Source: Tuberibacillus calidus DSM 17572 (GTDB taxonomy: Bacteria; Bacillota; Bacilli; Bacillales; Sporolactobacillaceae). Taken from it: a stretch of 64,000 nt of DNA. The stretch's first letter is position 1; each line of letters begins with the position of its first letter. Shown piece by piece: positions 1 through 7,181 of this stretch. The position numbers and the translations under genes are program-made. The stretch covers positions 1 through 64,000 of the forward strand of contig NZ_AUMM01000018.1 of NCBI RefSeq assembly GCF_000430685.1. Reading direction: 5' to 3'. The notes beneath the pieces were generated by a model, which saw only the letters and a program-made list of their open reading frames with translations, was not told where the DNA came from and ran no database searches.

Positions 1-1
1 G

Positions 2-127
2 ATCCGGGGCATGAAAAAAATGAAGGTGCGCTGCGGGCTGGCTCTTTGCGTCATGCTGGCGATGGCGATCGGCCGGGTCAAAGAAAAGCAGGGAGATCAC
101 CTCCGAAGCCTCGTAAAGGCGGCGTAA
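2..127 (+). pseudogene. C-terminal tail of a transposase (5' part outside the window or lost)
   Basis: An open frame enters from the left edge and stops at a TAA at 125-127. It encodes about 41 residues with the pattern RGMKKMKVR, then a hydrophobic stretch ending AMAIGRVKEKQ, then RSLVKAA. This resembles my memory of the extreme C-terminus of DDE transposases in Geobacillus-type insertion sequences, which end with a hydrophobic helix followed by a basic tail. The catalytic part would lie to the left, so it cannot be said whether the element is intact. The stop lies only a few bases before the DnaA-box cluster of sda, so the element would abut the sda control region. A short unrelated ORF tail is the alternative. 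Confidence 0.45.
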
Positions 128-131
128 ACCA

Positions 132-191
132 ATATCCACAAGTGGATAAGTCGGGAAGGAGAAAAAATCCACAAATGCGAATTGTGGATAA
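132..191. promoter_or_regulatory. Cluster of four DnaA-box-like sites upstream of sda
   Basis: Four 9-mers related to the DnaA box TTATCCACA are packed into 60 bases. They are ATATCCACA at 132-140 (+), the complement of TTATCCACT at 141-149 (-), AAATCCACA at 165-173 (+), and a perfect TTATCCACA on the minus strand at 183-191. They form two back-to-back inverted pairs. In B. subtilis, sda transcription is activated by DnaA through boxes upstream of its promoter, so this is the expected control region. The first site begins 5 bases after the transposase-tail stop codon. Confidence 0.7.
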
Positions 192-351
192 CGGGTGGCG
201 TATGCCCTTTTTTGGGAAGCTGGAGAAACATGTTGGATTTAGGATCCGATCAAAAGGGACTCTTTGCGGAAAATCCGTATATCAAGCAAAAAAATTTGGC
301 GACGTAGACCCCAAAATCGCTACATCGCAAAAAGCTCGGATAAAAGAACGG

Positions 352-380
352 TTGTTCTTATACGAAAAACGTGATACCTT
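352..380 (+). promoter_or_regulatory. Candidate sigma-A promoter of sda
   Basis: A TTGTTC -35 box (352-357) is followed after 17 bases by TACCTT (375-380), with an upstream TG at 372-373 as in extended -10 promoters. It lies between the DnaA boxes and sda. The -10 match is imperfect and no alternative was clearly better. Confidence 0.35.
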
Positions 381-436
381 ATTCTTAACTAATTGACTTT
401 ACCCTTAAGGAGGTGTAGCCCGAACCGGGGCAGGCG

Positions 437-574
437 ATGGATAAGCTCTCAGATGAATTATTGATTGAGTCTTATTATAAGGCAAAAGAACTCCAACTCA
501 GCACCGATTTTATAAATCTCATTGAACAAGAAATCCGCAGACGCTCGCTGGAATGTCTGTTGCAATTGAATTAA
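437..574 (+). CDS. sda: Sda, checkpoint inhibitor of sporulation kinases
   Basis: Encodes 45 residues that match the Sda family closely: it opens [12 protein letters not shown] and contains [14 protein letters not shown], the second half of the helical hairpin. Sda binds the dimerisation/phosphotransfer domain of KinA and blocks entry into sporulation while replication is unfinished or damaged. The ATG at 437 is the only start available, because an in-frame TAG lies at 416-418. A strong Shine-Dalgarno (AAGGAGGTG, 407-415) lies about 21 bases upstream, too far for normal use, so GGGG near 427-430 may serve instead. DnaA boxes lie upstream and a terminator follows directly. Identification is secure despite the small size. 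Confidence 0.93.
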   Translation: MDKLSDELLIESYYKAKELQLSTDFINLIEQEIRRRSLECLLQLN

Positions 575-586
575 AATCTCTTACAT

Positions 587-617
587 ATGAGCGGTGACTC
601 GCTCATTTTTTATTTTT
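587..617 (+). terminator. Rho-independent terminator of sda
   Basis: A 7-bp stem (ATGAGCG, 587-593, with CGCTCAT, 600-606) and a six-base loop are followed by a T-rich run. It lies 12 bases after the sda stop codon. Confidence 0.85.
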
Positions 618-658
618 CCGTTACAATATGGGTAATAAGTACCAAGGGGGGCTTTGAT

Positions 659-1096
659 TTGAAAAATGTCGTTGTCAGTAAAATCGTTCAATACGTTTTT
701 ACCGAAGACCAGCTTCGCGGCAAATGGCGGGAACATAACAAAAAGCGATACTTTGAAGATCTTTCGAATCAGGAATTAATGGCTTTGGCTAAAAGAATAT
801 TGGAAGCGGCTTCACACAGCGAATTGGAGGAATTTACCGTTGGCTCTCCATGGCGAACAAAAGCCGATGCCGAAGGAAAAATGATCGCTGAAGACGATAG
901 CGACCCGACGATGCACATTGAAGTCATAGACACTGAAAAAATCGCGGAAGAACCGAAAGTGATCGCTATCGACCGTCTATACCGCCTGCGATGCATGGCA
1001 TGCAGTTTGGTTTTCTTTCTAGAAAATTCTGATATAGATATCACGACGTTAAAATGTCCCGCATGCGGCGGTCATGTACATGCTAAACGAGATTAA
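659..1096 (+). CDS. Unknown protein with a C-terminal zinc ribbon
   Basis: Encodes 145 residues from a TTG start at 659 that has a good ribosome site (AAGGGGGG, 644-651) seven bases upstream. The frame opens further upstream, but that part runs through the sda terminator. The N-terminal 90 residues are hydrophilic and predicted helical, with no motif I recognise. The C-terminus has two cysteine pairs, CMAC and CPAC, spaced as in a single rubredoxin-like zinc ribbon. The transporter gene begins 21 bases downstream, so the two are probably co-transcribed. A metal-binding regulatory or adaptor role is possible but is only a guess. Confidence 0.8.
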   Translation: MKNVVVSKIVQYVFTEDQLRGKWREHNKKRYFEDLSNQELMALAKRILEAASHSELEEFTVGSPWRTKADAEGKMIAEDDSDPTMHIEVIDTEKIAEEPKVIAIDRLYRLRCMACSLVFFLENSDIDITTLKCPACGGHVHAKRD

Positions 1097-1117
1097 AAAA
1101 GAAGGAGTGACCGGCAC

Positions 1118-2419
1118 ATGTCCTTTTATATCGCCATCGCAATCTTTCTCATTACATACGCCATCATCATTTCTGAAAAAATCAACCGCGCCGTCATCGC
1201 ACTGGCTGGCGCAGCTGTTGCCATTCTAGCGGGAATCGTCGATTTCGATGACGCTTTTTCACACTATATTGATTGGGGAACGATCTCTCTTCTTATCGGA
1301 ATGATGATTTTGGTCGGCATTACAAACAAAACAGGGGTCTTTCAGTATGCGGCGATCAAGTCCGCTCGTCTTGTTAAAGGGCAACCTGCCCGCATCCTTG
1401 TCATCCTGTCCATATTGACAGGGGTGGGTTCGGCTTTTTTAGATAATGTGACGACGGTTTTACTCATCGTCCCCGTTACCTTTTCGATTACGCGCATCCT
1501 TGGCGTTAAACCATTTCCTTTTTTAATTTCCGAAGTCCTTTTTTCCAATATCGGCGGAACGGCCACCCTAATCGGTGACCCGCCAAATATCATGATCGGT
1601 CAAGCCAACAAGCATTTAACGTTTAATGCCTTTTTACTTCATTTAACACCGGTTATTATTGTGATCGGGGCTGTAACTGTTTTTCTTTTATATCTCATGT
1701 TTCGCAAGGAGTTAAACGTTTCCGAAGAAAAACGCCAAGCACTGATGAAGTTAGATGAGAAGGAGTTCATTAAAGACCCGAAGTTAATGAAAAAATCGCT
1801 CATCGTTCTTGCTCTGACCATTTTAGGTTTTCTGCTGCATCCGGTCATCCATGTTGAAGCGTCAGTCATTGCTATATGTGGGGCTATCGTCCTCATGTTA
1901 ATTGGCGTGAAACATAATGAAGTGGATGAAACGCTGTCAGGGATCGAATGGGAAACGATTTTCTTTTTTGCGGGATTGTTCACCTTGATTGGTGCCCTGG
2001 AAGCCGTCGGCGTCATTAAGGATCTTGCCAAGCTCGCCCTTGAACTGACCAATGGCAACATCACATTAACCGCACTTTTAATTTTATGGGTTTCCGGCTT
2101 TGCCTCAGCGACCATCGACAATATCCCCTATGTCGCTACCTTAATTCCCCTCATCCAAAACATGGCCGAGGGGATGGGTTATGCAGTTGATTCACCGCAT
2201 ATTAATGCGCTCTGGTGGGCCTTATCGCTTGGTGCTTGTTTAGGTGGTAACGGCACGCTCATCGGTGCCAGTGCAAATGTCGTCGTCGCTGGCCTCGCTG
2301 CCAGAGAAGGGCACGGCTTCTCCTACATGGATTTTCTAAAAATCGATGCGCCGCTGACACTTGTGGCACTCATCATTTCAACGGTTTACATATATTTTAG
2401 GTATTTAGTTTTTCTTTAA
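1118..2419 (+). CDS. ArsB/NhaD-type ion transporter (SLC13/P-protein superfamily)
   Basis: Encodes a 433-residue membrane protein with about 11-12 hydrophobic segments. The family signatures are visible as two inverted halves: SAFLDNVTTVLLIVP with GGTATLIGDPPNIMIG in the first half, and SATIDNIPYVATLIPL with LGACLGGNGTLIGASANVV in the second. These twin D-N-x-x motifs and helical-hairpin loops are characteristic of ArsB/NhaD/CitT carriers. The substrate could be Na+/H+, arsenite or a carboxylate; no arsR or arsC lies nearby, so the substrate is left open. The ribosome site GAAGGAGTG precedes the ATG. It probably shares a transcript with the zinc-ribbon gene upstream. Confidence 0.88.
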   Translation: MSFYIAIAIFLITYAIIISEKINRAVIALAGAAVAILAGIVDFDDAFSHYIDWGTISLLIGMMILVGITNKTGVFQYAAIKSARLVKGQPARILVILSILTGVGSAFLDNVTTVLLIVPVTFSITRILGVKPFPFLISEVLFSNIGGTATLIGDPPNIMIGQANKHLTFNAFLLHLTPVIIVIGAVTVFLLYLMFRKELNVSEEKRQALMKLDEKEFIKDPKLMKKSLIVLALTILGFLLHPVIHVEASVIAICGAIVLMLIGVKHNEVDETLSGIEWETIFFFAGLFTLIGALEAVGVIKDLAKLALELTNGNITLTALLILWVSGFASATIDNIPYVATLIPLIQNMAEGMGYAVDSPHINALWWALSLGACLGGNGTLIGASANVVVAGLAAREGHGFSYMDFLKIDAPLTLVALIISTVYIYFRYLVFL

Positions 2420-2537
2420 AAGGGAGAAGGACTTTCGCCAATCGAACCCGTATCTATAACTATGCTTGTGACTTACAGCGCAACGAAGGACTTGATGTGG
2501 ACAGTTTTTTATCCTTTCTTACCAGAACAAAAAAAGT

Positions 2538-2616
2538 AAAAGGCCGCGATGAGCCTTTTAAATCTTAATTTATGACTAAGGAAGGCCGCCAATGACGACC
2601 TTCCTTTTCTATTTTT
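2538..2616. terminator. Pair of terminator hairpins between convergent genes
   Basis: AAAAGGC (2538-2544) pairs with GCCTTTT (2553-2559). On the minus strand it is followed by a T-rich run and can end the YjcZ-like gene. GGAAGG (2580-2585) pairs with CCTTCC (2599-2604), followed on the plus strand by TTTTCTATTTTT, and can end the transporter transcript. Together they insulate the two convergent units. Confidence 0.7.
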
Positions 2617-2618
2617 GA

Positions 2619-2711
2619 CTACCAGACGTAAGCGGCACCTACAATGATCAAGAGAATAAACAACACAACGATTAAGGCAAAGCCTGCCCCAAATCCGCCG
2701 GCGTAACTCAT
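2619..2711 (-). CDS. YjcZ-family small sporulation membrane protein
   Basis: A 30-codon gene that opens MSYAGGFGAGFALIVVLFIL and ends AAYVW. The short Gly/Ala-rich N-terminus followed by a single hydrophobic helix is the hallmark of the YjcZ family, which includes the spore-assembly factor SscA and other spore-associated miniproteins. A clear AGGAG ribosome site lies upstream of the ATG (revcomp near 2717-2724). It stands alone on the minus strand between two plus-strand transporter genes, with its own terminator. Expression in the mother cell during sporulation is expected from the family, but I could not identify a sigma-E or sigma-K promoter with confidence. Confidence 0.85.
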   Translation of the reverse strand: MSYAGGFGAGFALIVVLFILLIIVGAAYVW

Positions 2712-2927
2712 GAAATCACTCCTATCTCCTAAAGGTTTGAACTTTCATTGACACTATATGATACTTTCTGCCCCGACGTCAGGGCAGGTGCGGAGATTCC
2801 GTAAAAAAGTAGGCCGTTATGAGAAACATGGACAGGCTTTCCGTTCTTCTGGCCTAACTGTGAATGAGTCACATATTTTTAAGACCCACATCCAAAACTA
2901 AGAAAAACTGCTAAAGCGGGTGACAGT

Positions 2928-5249
2928 ATGACTCCTTCATGGCTATCACTTATACCTTTTCTCATCGTTATTCCAGTTTCCATTATCACAAAGCAAGTGC
3001 AGCCAGGGTTATTCGTGGCTTTGCTCGTTGGCAGCTACCTTGTTGAGCCAAGTCTTCTCGGCGGCATAAAAAAGTTCTTGGACTATATTGTACACACGAC
3101 GATTGTGTCGAATAATATACGAATTATTATTTTCCTTTATGGTTTCGCTGGGCTGATTAACATTATTAAAATGGCCGGCGGGATTAAAGGATTTGTGGAC
3201 CTTGTCAGCAAAAAGGTGAAAACGAAAAGAAGTGCCATGGCCCTGACATGGCTTTCCACGATCGGGACCTTCAGCGATCCGGATTTCCGCATTGTTACCA
3301 TTGCGCCAATCATGAAAGCGCTGAAAGATCGCTTAAAAATGTCGGCGCGCCGCATCGGCATCGTCATCGAAGTAACTTCTAATCCCGTTGTCGCGCTTGT
3401 ACCGATCGCGACAGGGTTTGTCGGTTACATGGTGAGCATCATTAACACAGCGCTCAAGCAGGCCGGCATTCACCGAGCGCCTTACCTGACTTATGTTGAA
3501 AGCATCCCGTTTAACTTTTTTTCCTTTGCGATTCTTGGAGTCGGGATTTATTACACTTTCTTTATGCATCGGAAACATGAAAAAAAATATCATTTTACCG
3601 AAAATGAAAAAGCTGAAGCATTAAACAATGCCCGAAAATCGAGCGAGACGATCCCTCAGCTGGTTACACCGCCTCCGCAGCCGTCCTATGCCATGCTAAA
3701 TGAAATGGCCCAAGAGCCGATGCCATTCCAATCCATCACAACAAATGCCGCCCCGCCGTTTAGTCCCGTCCAAAGCGGGGAATTATCCAATCTCGCTGAC
3801 ATCTCACTGAACGGTACAGGAGCCAAGCCGATTGTGGGCGGCGCATCTGATCGATTGCCAAAAAATAATGACCAACCAGTTTTAGGGCAAATGGGTGCGA
3901 ATACTGCTAACCCCACAGGATCTAACGGCAACGCCCTTTCACTAAACGGGGGGCTGCCGTCGAACCCAAACGGCATGGCGGGACAGCCCAACGTCAACAC
4001 TCTTCCGCAGAATGGGCTGCAACAGCCCCAACCAAACGCCATGTCGCCTCAGCCGGTCGGTAACACGCCTAACGGGGTGCAACTATCAAACGCAAACGGC
4101 ATGGCGGGACAACCCAACGTCAACACTCTTCCGCCGAATGGGCCGCAACTGTCCCAACCAAACGCCATGTCGCCTCAGCCGGCCGGTAACACGCCTAGCG
4201 GGGTGCAACTTTCAAACGCAAACGGCATGGCGGGACAACCCAACGTCAACACTCTTCCGCCGAATGGGCCGCAATCATCCTTTTCAAGCGAGCTATCGGA
4301 ACAACCTGTTGGTAACGCAAACCCACCGGCTGAACCATCGATGACAAATCCAAATCATGTGCCTTTACCTGACACATCGAATGCGTCCCTGTCCGCTACC
4401 ACTATGTCAGCCGTTACGACAGCGCACGACCATGTTTTTAATGAAGAGTATGCCCGTAACTTAGATGCCTCTTTATTGAACAGCGGACATGTTGAAAAAA
4501 TGAACAACCCGAATGAAAAACAAGGTGAGGAAGATCTACAGCAACCGAATAAAGATTATGACGAAAAAACCCCATCACGGCCGTGGAATTTGATTTTGCC
4601 GTTAGGAACCGTTTTGCTCCTCACCCTCTTTTTGAGTTGGTGGGACGGCCACTTTAAGGCAAACACTTTCTTTGGTGCTTTTATAAAGGTGGATGCCCTT
4701 GGGGTGATGCTTGAAGCCTTACTCATTACCTTGATTTTGACCATCATCTTTTTTATGGTACAAAAATTTCCGGTGGCCAAAATTGTCACCCACTTCATAA
4801 ATGGTGGCAATCAGTTGATGTCCGTCATTGTGCTTTTGGCACTCATATGGGGGGTTTCAGCCGTATCCGAAGACCTTGGTTTTTCAAAATACATTACCAT
4901 GCATGTCGAAAACTGGATCCCGCCTAGTCTTGTCGCACCGGTTTTATTCCTGCTTGGTGCTGTCATATCGTATTTTATTGGGTCTTCGTGGGGGACGTGG
5001 GGACTTCTCATGCCTCTAGGCATCATGCTCGCCCATCACGCCAATGCGAACATTTTTCTCGTCATCGGCGCCGTCTTTGCCAGCGGAACTTTCGGGGCCT
5101 TTGCTTCCCCATTAAGCGATAACACCGTAACACTGTGTACCATACTGGATTTGCCCGTCATTGAGTATGCTAAATCAAAACTCGTTCCGGCGCTCATTGC
5201 TGCTGGCATCGCCTGTGTATTATTTATCGGCTTCTCATTTATCCTTTAA
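2928..5249 (+). CDS. NhaC-family Na+/H+ antiporter with a long central repeat-rich insert
   Basis: Encodes 773 residues, far longer than I would expect for an NhaC antiporter (about 450-520). Residues 1-215 and from about 550 onward are two hydrophobic blocks typical of the family, with STIGTFSDPDFR in the first half and SSWGTWGLLMPLGIMLAHH and ASPLSDNTV in the second. Between them, about residues 215-545 are hydrophilic and rich in Asn, Pro, Gln and Gly, containing near-perfect 42-residue repeats. The insert sits at the loop joining the two halves. The reading frame is continuous across it, so this is not a broken gene. The ATG follows a GCGGGTG ribosome site. It is monocistronic as far as can be seen. 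Confidence 0.85.
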   Translation: MTPSWLSLIPFLIVIPVSIITKQVQPGLFVALLVGSYLVEPSLLGGIKKFLDYIVHTTIVSNNIRIIIFLYGFAGLINIIKMAGGIKGFVDLVSKKVKTKRSAMALTWLSTIGTFSDPDFRIVTIAPIMKALKDRLKMSARRIGIVIEVTSNPVVALVPIATGFVGYMVSIINTALKQAGIHRAPYLTYVESIPFNFFSFAILGVGIYYTFFMHRKHEKKYHFTENEKAEALNNARKSSETIPQLVTPPPQPSYAMLNEMAQEPMPFQSITTNAAPPFSPVQSGELSNLADISLNGTGAKPIVGGASDRLPKNNDQPVLGQMGANTANPTGSNGNALSLNGGLPSNPNGMAGQPNVNTLPQNGLQQPQPNAMSPQPVGNTPNGVQLSNANGMAGQPNVNTLPPNGPQLSQPNAMSPQPAGNTPSGVQLSNANGMAGQPNVNTLPPNGPQSSFSSELSEQPVGNANPPAEPSMTNPNHVPLPDTSNASLSATTMSAVTTAHDHVFNEEYARNLDASLLNSGHVEKMNNPNEKQGEEDLQQPNKDYDEKTPSRPWNLILPLGTVLLLTLFLSWWDGHFKANTFFGAFIKVDALGVMLEALLITLILTIIFFMVQKFPVAKIVTHFINGGNQLMSVIVLLALIWGVSAVSEDLGFSKYITMHVENWIPPSLVAPVLFLLGAVISYFIGSSWGTWGLLMPLGIMLAHHANANIFLVIGAVFASGTFGAFASPLSDNTVTLCTILDLPVIEYAKSKLVPALIAAGIACVLFIGFSFIL
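3969..4290 (+). repeat. 126-bp in-frame tandem repeat, about 2.5 copies
   Basis: Units begin at 3969, 4095 and 4221, exactly 126 bases apart, each opening with aacggcatggcgggaca. They encode 42-residue repeats starting NGMAGQPNVNTLP and containing QPNAMSPQP. The third copy diverges after about 60 bases. Because the unit length is a multiple of three, copy-number change would keep the antiporter in frame. Confidence 0.95.
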
Positions 5250-5637
5250 GCTGTTGGAATGAGACATAAAGGAGGCCAACAGACACGAACGATCTACAAT
5301 TTTGGGGAATTTTCGAGCCAGTATTAGTTGTAAAAACGCGCATCACACCATTTAGAGTAGCTTCACATCCCCAAATCGATTTTTATACAAATAGAAACTA
5401 AAAACAGGTCGTTTTCTCTCCACGCATGTCGGTAATCGACCCTTCCAAAACATTTATTGTCTTCAACTTTAAAAAATTAGGCTCCGTCTAGCTTTTTGGT
5501 GAAGGCGGAGCCAAAATTAGATGCATGATGACCTGCTAAATTAATATTTCTTATTGGTACTTGCCCTATAGACGCAATCAGCGCTTTTATTGCCCAAATG
5601 CTGGCTGGAAATAAGATTGACAGTCTTACCCATTATG
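5250..5637. other. Non-coding stretch after the antiporter gene, with a hairpin
   Basis: No credible gene is visible. An inverted repeat CTGTTGG...CCAACAG lies directly after the antiporter stop codon. A second hairpin, GGCTCCG (5480-5486) with CGGAGCC (5506-5512), lies further on. Neither has a strong T-run. The strong bidirectional terminator comes immediately after this stretch. Confidence 0.5.
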
Positions 5638-5666
5638 AAAAAGACCGCCTGCAGGCGGTCTTTTTC
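5638..5666. terminator. Strong bidirectional terminator
   Basis: AAAAAGACCGCC, a TGCA loop, and GGCGGTCTTTTT form a 12-bp symmetric hairpin with A and T runs on either side. It can end transcripts from both directions. The last bases overlap the stop codon of the minus-strand sda-like gene. Confidence 0.88.
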
Positions 5667-5811
5667 ATTGCTTAACACTCAGTTTTTCCCCTAGTGAACG
5701 CTTTTCGATCTCCTTTTTCAATAACGAGATAAAATCGGGGCTGAGTTCTAGTTTGACAGCTTCAGCATAACATTGTAGCAATGTCTCATCCGACAACAAT
5801 TTGAGAGACAT
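5665..5811 (-). CDS. Second Sda-like sporulation kinase inhibitor
   Basis: Encodes 48 residues with LLSDETLLQCY near the N-terminus and DFISLLKKEIEKRSLG, the same two-helix signature as the Sda encoded at 437-574: LSDE-LL--Y followed by DFI-L---EI-RRSL. The family is defined by this short hairpin that docks on the histidine-kinase dimerisation domain. A ribosome site (AGGGGG on the minus strand) precedes the ATG. No DnaA boxes are visible upstream, unlike the first copy. It may inhibit a different sporulation kinase or act under a different signal; that is inference. Sequence divergence from the first copy is considerable outside the core positions. Confidence 0.82.
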   Translation of the reverse strand: MSLKLLSDETLLQCYAEAVKLELSPDFISLLKKEIEKRSLGEKLSVKQ

Positions 5812-5898
5812 TTTCTCAATCCCCCTATTTAATCCCAAAAAATTATTTTTCTATATCTAATATAACAGAGATAATTCTTATTTCCTAGTCTTTTTTGA

Positions 5899-6402
5899 CT
5901 ATTGCAATTGGTTTTTGAACATGTATTGATAATAAAAAATATCATGCCATCTCCCAAATTTCCACCCAACTTCGCGCAAGTGGCCGACGCAGGAAAATCC
6001 GAATTTCTCATGTAGTTTAACACTTGCCGTATTCCCTTCGGCGATGATGCTGATCAGCGAATGAAAATGTAACTGTTCTGCTCTTTGTAGGATGTCCCTC
6101 ATAAGAGCTGTGCCAATGCCATTGCCCCGATGGTTTGACGAAATATAAACCGAGAGTTCGGCTGTGTTTTCATAAGCGGGTTTTGGGTTAAAAGGACTCA
6201 AGCAGCAATAACCCGCCACTTCGCCGTTTAACTCTGCGACAATTAATGGATAACGGCCACCATGAGCCTCAAACCATTGTTGACGTTCCTCCAATGTTTT
6301 TTCTTCCAAATCAAACGTCGCGTTCAAATTCCGGATCGCCTCATTGTAAATGGCAAGCATCCCAGGAAGGTCATCATAAACCGCATCGCGTATCGTGAGC
6401 AC
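5899..6402 (-). CDS. GNAT N-acetyltransferase, phosphinothricin-acetyltransferase-like
   Basis: Encodes 167 residues that open with IRDAVYDDLPGMLAIYNEAI and carry the acetyl-CoA binding motif NHRGNGIGTALM (R-x-x-G-x-G). The middle (VAELNGEVAGYCCLSPF) and the end (GFSCVGHLREVGWKFGRWHD) match the Pat/YwnH branch, which acetylates phosphinothricin, methionine sulfoximine or related small amines. The true substrate cannot be told from sequence. The start is a GTG preceded by AAGGAGG. It lies alone between sda-like and zinc-finger genes. The family assignment is firm; the specificity is not. Confidence 0.88.
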   Translation of the reverse strand: MLTIRDAVYDDLPGMLAIYNEAIRNLNATFDLEEKTLEERQQWFEAHGGRYPLIVAELNGEVAGYCCLSPFNPKPAYENTAELSVYISSNHRGNGIGTALMRDILQRAEQLHFHSLISIIAEGNTASVKLHEKFGFSCVGHLREVGWKFGRWHDIFYYQYMFKNQLQ

Positions 6403-6560
6403 AGCGATTCCTCCTTATATTCCTTAACGCCCATATTATAACGAATAAACGTCCAGGAGGCACCGGGCTTTTTTGCGTTTTTTAAAGAAACGTGCGGCTT
6501 GGTCATATTGCTATTGATAAAACTTAAGCTTGATTTCGTTCACACGTTACCCATAAAGTA

Positions 6561-6613
6561 AAAAAACTGCCCAAAAACCGCAGGCAATGGCGAAAGTTTT
6601 GCGATTTGGGCAG
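6561..6613 (-). terminator. Terminator of the zinc-finger gene
   Basis: Read on the minus strand, CTGCCCAAA (6605-6613) pairs with TTTGGGCAG (6567-6575), followed by a run of seven T residues. A smaller CGCA/TGCG pair lies inside the loop. Confidence 0.8.
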
Positions 6614-6671
6614 ATATGGATGATCTCCATTGGGGTTCGAAATATCGGACGGTTTTAGCCGTCAAGCTTAT

Positions 6672-6959
6672 TTAGTCAAAAATATCCTCGAATATATCAA
6701 AGAAAGACTTTTTCTTCTTGTGCTTATGGCCATAGTGTTTGTGATAATCATGATGGCTACCTTTGATGTAAGTATCATGCGGGGCATAACCCTCATACCA
6801 TTGGTTGAATGGCTCGCGGAACGCCCGCGCCTCTTGCAAGAGTTTATCAAGTTCCCCTCGGTCCAGCCAGACGCCTTTACAGCTTGGACAAATGTCTATG
6901 AGGACTCCTTCTTTTTCCACTTCTTTCATCCGAACCTCATCACAGACTGGGCAAAACAT
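6672..6959 (-). CDS. Small zf-TFIIB-type zinc-finger protein
   Basis: Encodes 95 residues. The N-terminus MFCPVCDEVRM, followed by DICPSCKGVWLDRGELDKLL, is the zf-TFIIB domain: two CxxC pairs plus the W-L-D-x-G-E-L motif. The C-terminus is rich in His and Lys (HHDYHKHYGHKHKKKK) and ends in an acidic aromatic segment. The frame opens upstream, but the ATG at 6959 has a perfect AAGGAGG site and begins exactly at the domain. The role of these proteins is not established; a metal- or nucleic-acid-binding function is likely. It has its own terminator downstream. Confidence 0.85.
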   Translation of the reverse strand: MFCPVCDEVRMKEVEKEGVLIDICPSCKGVWLDRGELDKLLQEARAFREPFNQWYEGYAPHDTYIKGSHHDYHKHYGHKHKKKKSFFDIFEDIFD

Positions 6960-7181
6960 GAAACAACCTCCTTTATTCATATTTCTTAATACGACCATTT
7001 TCCGAGGCTGGTTTCATTTTAACGCATTCTTCCAAAGTACTCGTGCGGCTGCACCCCTTTCCCTTGTGTTCCTATTTTCCCTCTTTGAAAACTGTAACAA
7101 CCTGCGGACAGGCACCGGACGGGCGTTTGCCTCATATGTTACATATAAGGCTTTAAAGTCCAGTTTAACGGAGGTGGGACC

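Noticed and set aside
46-396. Open frame of 116 codons at the left end
   Set aside because: It runs across the transposase tail in another frame and through the DnaA boxes, has no ribosome site, and resembles nothing.
3686-4344. Open frames on both strands across the repeat region of the antiporter gene
   Set aside because: They are shadows created by the 126-bp repeat and its composition; the plus-strand antiporter frame is continuous through it.
6567-6613. Riboswitch-like folding near the zinc-finger gene
   Set aside because: The stem followed by T7 on the minus strand, directly after a gene, is a terminator; no known riboswitch core was seen.
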